From the NCBI GenBank assembly GCA_022818135.1, contig JAFMSR010000008.1, forward strand, positions 31,975,600 through 32,039,599: a DNA stretch of 64,000 bases, written 5' to 3'. This document shows, one piece after another, positions 13,901 to 23,390 of this stretch. The number at the start of each line of letters is the position of its first letter. Position 1 is the first letter of the stretch. Both the position numbers and the translations under genes were made by a program. The stretch comes from Saxidomus purpurata (Eukaryota; Mollusca; Bivalvia; Venerida; Veneridae). Below the pieces are notes generated by a model. It was given only the letters and a program-made list of their open reading frames with translations. It made no database searches and was not told where the DNA came from.

Positions 13901-16284
13901 TGTTAGCCTTTTCTGCTTTGGTTAATGTTTGTAGAATGGTCCAGTACGTAGGCCAAAGGATGAAGAAGATGAATGATGTTGTATCATGTTCTGATTCAGA
14001 AACAATAATAATATGTAAAATGCCGATTTGCCAATAAATTGAAACTAATTACACACATTTCATAGTGAACAATGTTTATAATTCTACTATTCTCTGTCTT
14101 CCTTTCTATAACGCTATAACATGATATATGTAAAGTAAACACAATAAATTACAGTATGAGATGATCTCCAGTTACATGTATAACGGTAGTATACTGATTG
14201 AACATAAAATTAAAAGCTGGTTATGTCTGTATGATACATCGCATCTGGCGTATAGCTATCTAATATGACCACTTAAATCAGATGCAACTACTGCACGTGC
14301 TAAAGGAGCACGTGACTTTTACCAATGCTAAATGCCGTACCTTACATTACGGGTTTTTCAAATCTAGTATTTCTTTGCAACTCAGCTCAACTCGACTCAA
14401 CATCTATTTTATTTCTGTCAGGTAACATGCGTAACAAAATGAAAATAACAGCTACAAATGTACATAAAATGTGGGTATTGACATAATGCACATATTGGTA
14501 GCATATCAAGAAAAAATATATTAATTTCATGCAAGAACTGAAAAGCATGAATCTATATAGTATTATTTATTTTATCAAGATTCATCCTCTTTTAATGGGA
14601 ATGCATACATAACTATCATATTTCAACGTGTCATATGACCGAGCGTTGTACAGGGATTCATTCGCTTATTGTACAATTTAATACTAAAGATATATACGTT
14701 CGGAACAATAGAAAATCAAACTATGTAAAAGTTGTTGCATACACCTCAAACATTTTTACAATTTGCGTCTCAGATGTCGTGAGATTCAAGGACGGGGCAG
14801 GAACGTAGAATATACATTCTACGTTCCTGGACGGGGGCATCAATTAATTTATGAATAAAGTATTATTGTTTGATAATTAATTTTGACATTGCGTACTCAA
14901 ATTGAACGTTCACAGATTAAAGGGGGCGCACGAGTGTAATTATCAATTGACAGTTTTTAAAGACTGTAAACTGACAATTATGTCGGAGATTATCATCCCG
15001 TGCGGTGAAATGTTTCGCTGGCAAAGGCCTCTTATGTATGAACAATTAAATGATTAGTACCTGATTAAATTTTCTATTATATATTATGAAAATGATTTTA
15101 AACATGTTTCATGCATTCTTCTGATTCACGCATGATACGCATGATATCTAAAACTTCGGTAGTTCGATAAATTTTAGCGTTATTTTTTGTTCAAGTTCCT
15201 TGACAGTTTTACGGCATTTCTGCATTTCCAGTTACGAAAATTCCCATTAGTGAATGGTGTGAAAATAAAAACAGAAACTAGAAAAACATTTAACAATTCT
15301 TTATTTGCATATATCATGACAAGGATGAATAAAAACATATAACATAATTAACAACGGTATAATACAGAACATACATTATTTTCAGGGAACAGTGGTATGA
15401 AAAAATCACTATTAACGTCAATATTAAATTCTAATAAATAAAAAAGACAAGTAATACTTTTTTTCTAATAAAGATCTTTCATTTCAATGATTTTGGGTTT
15501 TAATACCGTCTAAGGGAGGTAATCATTACAACATGAAGTACACACTAAGTTACAGCGAACTAATATGATACGCTTAAAATTTAACGTATCATTCTAAAAT
15601 TACACATATTCAACAAATACATCAATTTTTATAAGTTAGAATAATAAAAAGTGTATTTAACATAAAGACTATTAAATTATGACTTGTTTCCGGTAATCAC
15701 ATTTGTTTTTGGTTGTTTCCGGTAAAAAGGTGTTTTCGGTAATCAGTAATACCGAAATGAATGTGCTCTGTATCTCATTATATAATTTATAAACAAGGCT
15801 CACTCTGGATATTATTATTTATTGTTCAGTTTGTGAAAGTATGCCAATTACAGGCTTATAACACTTGTTTACAAATGAAGTAAGGGTCACTGAAATAGGG
15901 CCGGCTGAGTATCTGTAGTGCAAAACAGGGGTGTCTATGATAAACAGCACAATATAATTTTGTTGGAAGTATTTTCCACTTTTATACATCACACAAGTTA
16001 AGGACTAATAACACAATAGTAATTCATAAAGATAATAGGTCTTCCCCCACAGATTTGGTAATTCTGCCTTAAGTATTCTTAGGGTCACTGAAACTGGTCC
16101 ATCGAGGATACAGTTAGTTATCATACTTTCCCCACCCACTGGCACTGAACAATGCACTCTTGTCAAAAATGGATACCTTTGTGATTTCGAATTTGTCTCC
16201 ACAGGGACAAGGATAATAATATATTTCAGTTTCGTCATCGTATTCCATGTCCTCTATTTCAATTTCATCGTGGTATACCGACAT
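7941..16284 (-). CDS. DPH3: DPH3, diphthamide biosynthesis protein 3 (CSL-type zinc finger), 3 exons, 82 aa
   Basis: Exons on the minus strand are 16284-16177 (36 aa), 8782-8708 (25 aa) and 8006-7941 (21 aa plus TAG), all phase 0 with GT/AG borders. The total of 82 aa equals human DPH3. DPH3 is the small iron/zinc protein that supplies electrons to the DPH1-DPH2 radical enzyme in the first step of diphthamide formation on translation elongation factor 2; it is also linked to Elongator-dependent tRNA modification. Visible hallmarks are the N-terminal [16 protein letters not shown] segment, then [11 protein letters not shown] (first metal-binding pair, CPC) and [15 protein letters not shown] (second pair, CPSC). 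Intron 1 is 7.4 kb and filled with transposons, which is unusual for such a small gene; intron 2 is 701 bp. The last exon is acidic and diverges from vertebrates, as expected for this tail. Confidence 0.95.
8007..8707 (-). other. DPH3 intron 2, with a short hairpin
   Basis: AT-rich intron between the last two DPH3 exons. It contains a perfect 11-bp inverted repeat, GGACCTATATA (8199-8209) and TATATAGGTCC (8221-8231), separated by 11 bases. Nothing else is recognised. Confidence 0.7.
8852..9416. mobile_element. Possible MITE with perfect 13-bp terminal inverted repeats
   Basis: AAACCGGACACTT at 8852-8864 is exactly inverted at 9404-9416, enclosing 565 bp without coding potential, inside DPH3 intron 1. 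No clear target-site duplication flanks it. The superfamily cannot be named. Confidence 0.5.
9428..11866 (+). pseudogene. LINE endonuclease-reverse transcriptase, broken
   Basis: One frame stays open from about 9428 to 11125. It encodes the C-terminal part of an apurinic-type endonuclease ([12 protein letters not shown], then INDHHAIF) and the N-terminal half of the reverse transcriptase, with motif A at [13 protein letters not shown]. An in-frame TGA lies at 11126-11128. Past it the same frame gives motif B ([14 protein letters not shown]) and motif C (FADDCLLY). Frameshifts near 11262, 11520 and 11665 then move the thumb and C-terminal region between frames, which ends with [13 protein letters not shown] and a stop at 11864-11866. 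Upstream endonuclease residues are missing. Catalytic residues are otherwise present, but the copy cannot be active as read. Confidence 0.92.
9428..12043 (+). mobile_element. 5'-truncated LINE (CR1/Jockey-type), inserted in DPH3 intron 1
   Basis: The element starts inside the endonuclease domain, so it is 5' truncated. It continues through the reverse transcriptase and ends in a short ATG/GAT-rich tail (12018-12039), the kind of short tandem 3' tail seen in CR1/L2-like LINEs. It lies antisense to DPH3. No target-site duplication was found. Confidence 0.88.
12503..13389. mobile_element. Foldback MITE, about 200-bp inverted arms with nested palindromes
   Basis: Arms of about 200 bp (12503-12703 and 13186-13389) are inverted copies with only scattered differences, around a core of about 480 bp. 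Each arm begins GGCAGT and then has a perfect 30-bp palindrome (12509-12538 and 13354-13383) centred on GGTACC. A second, imperfect palindrome around CGGAAGTTCCG follows. No protein is encoded and no clear target-site duplication is seen. Confidence 0.85.
13582..15754. mobile_element. 2,173-bp non-autonomous DNA transposon with 63-bp TIRs and 9-bp TSD
   Basis: The left arm 13583-13645 and right arm 15691-15753 are inverted copies matching at 61 of 63 positions; they start GGTATTACTGATTACCG and contain repeated TTACCG/AAAACAA motifs. Exactly outside lie direct copies of AAATGAATG (13573-13581 and 15755-15763), a 9-bp target-site duplication. The interior has no open frame with transposase features. 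A 9-bp duplication is typical of Mutator-like or Merlin-type elements, but no motif decides between them. Confidence 0.85.
14799..14828. repeat. Perfect 13-bp-arm hairpin
   Basis: AGGAACGTAGAAT and its reverse complement are separated by only 4 bases, inside the interior of the 2.17-kb element. It could be a structural or protein-binding feature of the element, or a small insertion. Confidence 0.7.
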
Positions 16285-16584
16285 GACTGTGCTAAATAAA
16301 CAAAAATACTTTGAATTTCACGTGTTTGTCTCATAGCGGAAATGTTTGTAAACATTGCAAACACGCATGCGTAAAATGTGGTAAGTGTTATCTCCCTGTA
16401 CCCGCGAAAACGTCAAAATTACTATAAAACATCGTCCCATTTAAATACCAGTTTCCTAAGATAAAAGCAGTTTAACAGCCAATGCAATGACAAGTAGAGT
16501 GTATAACATTTTTGAATTGAGAAATTTACATTATAACTAAGGCACCTTTTAATTGGGTAATGCCGAATGAAATACTCGTGCGTG
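16285..16584 (-). promoter_or_regulatory. DPH3 upstream region
   Basis: About 300 bp separate the DPH3 start codon from the left edge of the neighbouring transposon. The segment near 16360-16415 contains CACGCATGCGTAA, reminiscent of an NRF1-type site (GCATGCG core), and other CpGs, which fits a TATA-less housekeeping promoter. This is inferred from motifs only. Confidence 0.4.
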
Positions 16585-16973
16585 TTAAGGGGTGGAGCGC
16601 GGGGGTCACTGCTGAAATTCAAAATAACCGTGAAGAAATTTTATTGAGCCTGTTTTTGGTGGAGACTAACATATTACTAGTTAATTTCTGGAAAAATAAT
16701 GATGGGTCATTGACATTATTTTTTCGCAATATTAATCTTTAGTGATACACTATTCTCGATATCGGAATTACCTAATCACGCACTCAACGAGAGCGAGATT
16801 TCACGAGATAAAGTAGGTCACGGGGGTGCGCGCGCTACTTTCATTTTGTACATGTTGTAAACAGAGAGGCCTCGTCCGGATAATTAATTTTAATTGAATT
16901 TCAATATTTTAATCAAGGACAGCTGTTGCAAATGAAAAATAATAGTGCGTTAACATAGCAGTCCAGTTACAGA

Positions 16974-19475
16974 ATGGGTAAGAAAGACTTCTGCTGTGCC
17001 GAAGGATGTAACCATGATCGATCAAAAGGTGCCAACTGTAACTTTTACAAAATTCCAGATGATCCAAAATTAAGATCGGCATGGTTAACGAAGATATCTA
17101 GAGTTGCAAAACTTGTAAAAAATGGTAAAACTGTAACTCAACCATGGAAACCAAGCAAATCAACAAAGTTGTGTGGTTGTCATTTTGAAAACCCCCCACC
17201 CACAAAGTCTAGGAAAAAGTGGTTTCTGATACCAACCAGATTTTCTCACAGGCCAGCAAGCACCAAAAAAAGTAGAAGACCACTGAAAGAAAGAAATCCT
17301 CCTGCAATAGCAGCTTCAAAACACCAGAAGCCTGAATGTATAGGTGTAAGTAATTAGTATACACTGTTAAAATTCAATTTTTATTGATGAGTGACATTAG
17401 TAACTAGAAAGCCTAAGAAGAAAAAGAAAAAAAAGGAATAGGGTACATATACAGTTCTATATCAAACTTGATTGGTTAGAGAATCCCGCTCGCAAAGAGA
17501 AATTTGTTAATTGGGACCTCAGCTTGGTAGCAATATTTTAATTATTTAATTGCTTGAAATACTTTTTAAATTAATATATACCAAGAGTACATTGTACATA
17601 GGTGTTTATTTAGTCCAGTATACTGATCTATAAACAGATTTGCTTGGTATACAGTGTCTACAGTGGTCAGTTGATCAATGTCTAGGTTTTCCCTTGTATA
17701 AGTACTGAAGAATGTTAATTGTGTAGATTATAACAGCACGCAGACACATTTTGTTTTTGTCATTCCTATTTGATATGCATATATCATAGGACTTTGCGGG
17801 ACATGTACACGTTGAGCCTTCAAGTTCAGAGATACACTTAACAGTATACAGCATGATACATTCACATTGCTAGGAAGTATTTCATTTGGTTCCGTTTCTT
17901 TTAGGGTGCAGAGAGCTGTGCCGCTGAGATAATGCTGGAAGAAACTGATGACAGAGAACAAAGCCCAGATGTTTCAATTGTCGATGAAACTTCAACTTCA
18001 CCGAATGCAGATTTAAACCAGGTATATTTAATGGTCATCTTTAAAGCCCAAGAGTTTTCCAGTAATGACAACCATACTCCTAACAAAAATGTATTGTGTT
18101 TGACCTTTTTCCATGGAGTGCTGTTTATGTAGCATGCAAGAAACATTATGTTGTATGATGGTGTAGTCATTTTATTTTTACTTTCTGTAGTCTTATTGTA
18201 GCATATGATATTACTACCATTCTTGGCACAGCAGAGTTGAAATTTTATGTCTGTTTAGTAAAAATATATAATGATATATAACTCTAACAAATGCTCTAGT
18301 GTCAACTTAAGATTAAGTTTATTGAATCAAAGGTTTAGTTTCTTGTATTTCTTAATATCATACATTTTCAGATGAAGCAGCCTAATTGCCATGATTACAT
18401 CAGAACTGAAACAGACAGAGAGTCATTTGAAATTTTAGAAAGAAATCCAGATCTTGAGGACATTCTTAATAAGCATGCACTACTAGAGAAAGAGAGTGAT
18501 GAGCTGAAAACATTGAAGAACAGTGGTCAGGTACTGAAATATGAGAACATTAAACTCAACCCAAAGCTTTTTCAGTACTATACAGGACTTAAAGTAGATG
18601 TATTTTACGCACTATTCCAGTACCTCAAACCAAAAGCCACTGTGATGAAGTACCCATATGGTGCCAAAACTGTGTTGTTTAAGCATCATGCAGAATCCGG
18701 TAAGAGAAAACCAGGAAAGAGCAGGGCAACAAGCTTAGAAGAAGAAATGTTCATCACATTAGTGAAGCTGAGATTGGGTCTGCAGAATGTGGACTGTGCA
18801 GTTAGATTTGGTATATCAGCATCAACTTTCAGTTCCATTTTCACAGCATGGGTGACACTTCTTGCTTTAGAATTAGAGAAAATCTGTAAGATGCCCCCAA
18901 CTACTGAAGTTCATGATACTGAAAGTGCAAACTGTTTTAGTGAATTCCCCAATGTGAGAGTAGTAATAGACTGCACAGAGTTATTTGCTGAAACCCCATC
19001 ATCTGTTGGTGTACACAAACAGTTCCATTCAAATTATAAACATCATTCAACAGTAAAATTCTTAGTAGGAATGAACACAGGCGGTGCAATCACCTTCATC
19101 TGTGATATGTATGGAGGCAGAGCCAGTGATAAATTCATAACTAACGAGTCGGTGGACCTCTTGGACAGCTTAAATGCGGGAGAGAAGGTTATGGCAGATA
19201 GGGGTTTTACTATACAGGATGACCTACCAGCTGGTGTGAAGCTAATTATACCTAGTTTTAAACACAAAGATAAGTCACAGTTTGCAAAACAAGAATTACA
19301 TGCCAACAAGAAAGTATCTGAAGCTCGTGTTCATATTGAAAGAGGCATAAGGAGGATAAAACAATTCCAGATATTAAAAGCTGAAATGAAACTTACCCAA
19401 GTAGATGTGTATTTAAATATATTTAAGGCTTGCGGATACCTTGTTAATTTTCAGGATCCTTTTTTAAAAGTTTAG
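16974..19475 (+). CDS. THAP-domain DDE transposase (DDE_Tnp_4 type), 3 exons, 530 aa
   Basis: Exons are 16974-17345 (124 aa), 17905-18021 (39 aa) and 18372-19475 (367 aa plus stop), all phase 0 with GT/AG borders (GTAAGT after exon 1). Residues 1-100 form a THAP-type zinc finger: CCAEGCNHDR, a conserved Trp (SAWLTKI) and a CGCHF pair, followed by a basic stretch. Such domains bind the transposon ends. Exon 2 is an acidic Ser/Thr linker, and a short charged helix opens exon 3. The catalytic core has the three acidic residues in context: Asp363 (VVIDCTE), Asp439 (MADRGF) and Glu486 (HIERGIRRIK), plus GGRASDKF typical of the PIF/Harbinger-ISL2EU group. No stop or frameshift is present, so the product may be active. 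It converges with the YqaJ gene. The ATG at 16974 sits directly before the first THAP cysteine. Confidence 0.93.
17346..17904 (+). other. Transposase intron 1
   Basis: GTAAGT...TTTTAG intron of 559 bp within the transposase gene. AT-rich, with no other feature. Confidence 0.8.
18022..18371 (+). other. Transposase intron 2
   Basis: GTATAT...TTTCAG intron of 350 bp before the catalytic exon. AT-rich, with no other feature. Confidence 0.8.
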
Positions 19476-20844
19476 TTTGCCAGAGCTTTAGTAAAGCTGA
19501 CTCAAGGTTGTAACGGTGTAATCGAGCAAGTACTGGTTGCATATCCAAGACAGATATCTGCTTAATATGTATGCATCTTGTATTCTGCATATTACGTCAC
19601 AAGTATGCAAGACAGTTTCACATGTATTCTACTAGAACAGTTTTATTGGAACTCATTTATTTGTTTGGTAGTATTGCTCACACACTTTTTTGAACTGGTG
19701 ATTCTATTTATATATCTACTCATGCAGTGTGATCATGATCTGCACTTTTCATTGTTCATTCAGTAAATGTTTAATGCGGATAACAATGACAACGAATGTT
19801 TATGTTGGTATTGATGGAGGGAAATCTAGCATGGTAAAGGTCAATGTAATATAGATGGGTGACAGTCACAAAGGTAGTGTACTACTACTTGTACTGGTTT
19901 TGGGAACCCAGGTTCTACATCATACATGTACATATTTTGTTCTTTATTGCTTCACGTGCAAGACAGCTAGGTTCAGTGAAACAAACAACTATTTATTCTG
20001 TTTACCATTTTATTTATATAAATATTTGTTTGCCTGCTAACATTAGTGCATTGTTGTTAATACTTACATGTAACACAGACAAAACTGTTGTTTTCTGTTG
20101 TTTGACCCAAGCACATGAAACAGGAACTTTCAGGAGATAATTCATTTTTGAAGTTTCTTTATCTCTACATTTGACCATAATATACATCAGTATCATAAAA
20201 AAATATTTATTTACACAATGCATAAAATATACAGTCAAACCTGTGTGCAACGTTTACTGACGGGATAAAGCTGAAAACTTTCATATTGGCAAGTTGTCTT
20301 GTAGATTTAAAGTGTCATTACTGTTTTAATAGAAAAGAGTGGTCTTAATTTAAATGTGGTATCTAACACAGGTTTGACAGTTCTGAACTTATTTCAAATT
20401 TAAAACTTAGAATATGTTTCCTCATTACTGTAATAGGTATATAAATGCACAATATGGACATTTTCGTAATTGTCCTGTAAAGTAAACAAAATAATATGTA
20501 CAACTTGCAGAAATAACATCATGAAATGTGTCAGTCAATGTATTTTTCCAATATTATGTATCTATCATTTATACATGTATGTACAATGCAATAATAAATT
20601 TGCCACATTATATTAAAAGGAAAACAGTGTTTTATTCTTAAAAATCCTTTATAACTTAAAACCTACAGTAAACATGTACATAATAATACTTAATAGCCCT
20701 TCTAAAACACCAACACTTAAAAACTGGCCAAATATACAAAACACCACATGCATAAGGATGTTCTAATCTAAAGACTAATAAGCCAGTGGTTGACCATTAA
20801 ACCATTTAGATTTGTTCAGTAACTATAATACACGCAGTAGCTTG
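19476..20844. other. Convergent spacer between the two transposon genes
   Basis: Holds the 3' UTRs of both transposon genes. A TTTTATTC at about 20629 (AATAAA on the minus strand) is a candidate polyadenylation signal for the nuclease gene. It includes a small MITE at 20231-20381. No further coding sequence is seen. Confidence 0.6.
20231..20381. mobile_element. Small MITE with CAGTCAAACCTGTGT-type ends
   Basis: ACAGTCAAACCTGTGT (20231-20246) is inverted at 20366-20381 with one mismatch. The 151-bp unit has no coding capacity. It sits inside the larger transposon, so it inserted later or is part of that element's spacer. Confidence 0.6.
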
Positions 20845-23390
20845 TTACATAACAATGTCACAGTTGCGAACACACCTCGGACAATACCAGGGTGGTTCCT
20901 CATCAAGAAGGTCTGGTTCAGGTCTATAGTGCACACACCTCCAATGGAACCACAGGCCACAGCCACAGTTACATTCACAGTTTATGCTTGCATCTTTGTC
21001 GTCTATTACACATTCAGTTAACAACTGCCCACATTTCCCACAAGGGTATTTATTCGTCTTTGCACTTACAGCCAACTGTATGTCATGTCTCTCACCTAAC
21101 ACCTGTTGTGCAGTAAACTTTTTACCAAGGCTGGTGCCACAAATCGTCTGTGGAAGTCACTCACTTTATTTACAAGAGATTCCCAATAATCTGAATCAAA
21201 TGGAACACTGATTATTTTGACAGACACTCCATCCCATACCACAAGGTCACATCTTGTAATTCCTGTAACTCCCATCTGCCCTTGAATTTGATCGTAGTAG
21301 GTGTTCCCAGTTTTTTTCAAAGTGTACAAACCATCATTACTAACACTGATAAAATCCAATGAAGCAAAAGACCTTGATTTGTCAGTAAGAGTGAAAGGAC
21401 ATTTAATCTCTACAAGTCTTCTTCCATGACACCGACATTCAAAGATCCGGTCAGGTGATGCACCGATAAAGTCATGTTCATCTGAAATAACCAGTCCGCA
21501 CAACTGTGTAGTACACTGAACATGATTGCGTTCCATTTCCCTGGCATATGCCCTTGCAGCATTCGGTTCTTCAGCTAGCCCATACTTGGTTGCTTTATTT
21601 CCTTTGAAAGAGGATCCACTTATCAGCATTTCAGTTAAGTTATTGGTTGCATTGTTTGCACCTGTTTTGCCAACTACATTCATATTACTAGCAACACGAT
21701 TAAAGTTTGATGCTGTCACTAACCCTAACCTATACTTTTGCCAGTGAACCGAATTGTTCTGTGATCTAGTCAAGAATTGAATTTGTTCCTTTTCACCAGA
21801 TGAGTATGCTGGTATGTCTATCACATCCGTGGATTCAAGTGTTACTTTAACTTTTACTCTTTCTAGCAGCGACACAGGATCATTGTTGGTAGTAACAGAT
21901 ATTTCACTAGCTGGAACTAACAATGGATTATTGTCTAATATTATTCTTGGCAGAGTGTGAGTATGAGAACTTCCTGATATCACTGCAGCATTTTCACTGT
22001 ATGGTTTATTACTCTTTACAATTGCGGGTGCAACTGCTTTCACCCATGGTAAGTTCGGAAAGCTTAAGCTTAAGGTATGGTGCAGCTGTGTGAGGCTATC
22101 GTAGTCGAGATCTCTCTGCTCAGCTGGCAATGGATCATAATGTGAGGCACGGAATACCTTTTTCTTCTTAACTTTACCGGGAATGTTCTTTTTTACATCC
22201 ACACTTTTGATTGCCTTTGGCTCAACTTTAGGTCCTCTTGGCACTATCCATTTACACAGCTTGTCTGTGGTTGCTTCGCCGTCTGGTAACGCTTTGAAAC
22301 CCCGGGAGACAAAGTCCTCAATTCCGAATAGAAGTCCTGCAATGTGAGTGCAGGCTTCACCTAAACCTGCAACACATGAACATGAAGCCCCTACAGGTAC
22401 ACCAGTTCTGTTTAACACTACTATCACTTGGTATTGAGTACCACTGGTGTCTCCCGATGGATTGGCTATACACTTTAACGCGCAAAAGTCCTCAATGTCA
22501 ACCAGAGGGTTATACAGAAAGCTACTTAAGTTGCCGGACTCCCAAAGGTCATATGAGCGGAGAGCCTTGTACGATTTCATGGTTGCTGGTGTATAATTCT
22601 CAAAGTTGCCGTTGTATGCATCTGATATGTCATGAGCAGCAAGCAAGTACTTAATAATATAGTCAAGTAAAACTTCTGGAACTTGGCGAAGATCCTTCGT
22701 CCACCCTTCACCAAGGGAGCTAATGTCACTTAAGGTCTGAGCAAACGGGTCTTTTGCATCCGCATCATGGGTTGGAATACCCAGTTCACTAGCGATTAGG
22801 GTGTACTTGTGATTACGCTTCCCTCTAGTTGTTAGCCCAAACTGTCGAAGAATGAGGTTGAGGTCACTGTTTGGTAGGTTAGTGATATCACGAAAAGTCT
22901 GGGGCAGCTGTACCTGAAATAAACAAAGTAGATCTAGTTATAGTAATAATTTAGTAATCTTTATGAAAACTTGACATGTTAAACAGTACAAAAAAATGGC
23001 AGTATAACTATGTTGATGTCCAGTATTCATAATGAAGGTAAACTAAAATGAAATGCATCCAAGCAAGCAGTTTGCAGTGCCAAGTTGAAATAAGTCATTG
23101 AGTGTTGTAATTTGTTGTAATTTAGATCACCATATAGGGCCTTCTGTCTTGTGTAAAATAAAACCATAATATTTACACTTTACCAAAAATTGTAAACTGT
23201 TTAATGCAAGAAAAAAATGTACACATGTGTAAACACAAATCAGCTGATCATCAGCCCGAGTTTAACACGGTGTTTCAAGGTCGTATTCATTATTAATTTG
23301 CATCAACAGATATAAATTTAATCGATAATCAGATAAAACACTTACAGATTGAGGTTTCTCATCATCAGGTGCTTTCCTTTTCTTTGGCAT
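20845..23390 (-). CDS. SWIM-YqaJ-PHD protein, transposon-encoded nuclease, 2 exons, one frame break
   Basis: Exon 1 is 23390-23346 (15 aa, MPKKRKAPDDEKPQS, a likely nuclear localisation signal) and exon 2 is 22913-20845; the intron has GT/AG borders. Exon 2 first encodes a helical segment. A SWIM zinc finger follows (CSCVAGLGEACTHIAGLLF: CxC then CxH), then a basic linker. Next is a YqaJ-type (lambda-exonuclease-like) domain with LAEEPNAARAY, GASPDRI and the acidic/Lys motif VEIKCP, followed by YYDQIQGQMG. A C-terminal PHD finger is in a different frame: CGKCGQLL, CECNCGCGLWFHWRC and PPWYCPRC. The frames join if the A5 run at 21119-21123 had six bases; as read, translation stops at 21096-21098, before the PHD. 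In ISL2EU-type transposons this second protein is thought to assist transposition; its exact role is unknown. Confidence 0.9.
21119..21123 (-). other. 1-bp frame break between YqaJ and PHD domains
   Basis: A run of five A (minus strand) separates two long frames that clearly belong to one protein. A six-base run restores continuity from the YqaJ domain into the PHD finger. The implied alternative, a 23-bp intron, is too short. An assembly indel is likelier than a real mutation because similar breaks recur at homopolymers elsewhere in the window. Confidence 0.75.
22914..23345 (-). other. YqaJ-gene intron
   Basis: GTAAGT...TTTCAG intron of 432 bp. AT-rich, no other features. Confidence 0.8.

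Larger units (their letters stand above)
12066..15902. mobile_element. Candidate DNA transposon remnant with 20-bp inverted ends
   Basis: GGCCCTGTTTCGGTGACCCT (12066-12085) is inverted at 15883-15902 with 18 of 20 matches. A second direct copy of the motif lies at 12049-12064 and a looser relative at 16079-16095. The 3.8-kb interval has no coding sequence and contains two further insertions (12503-13389 and 13582-15754), so the original element would be a short non-autonomous one expanded by nesting. Confidence 0.5.

Noticed and set aside
21100..21122. A 23-bp intron joining YqaJ to the PHD finger
   Set aside because: It has GT and AG ends but is too short to be spliced; a 1-base homopolymer indel is simpler.
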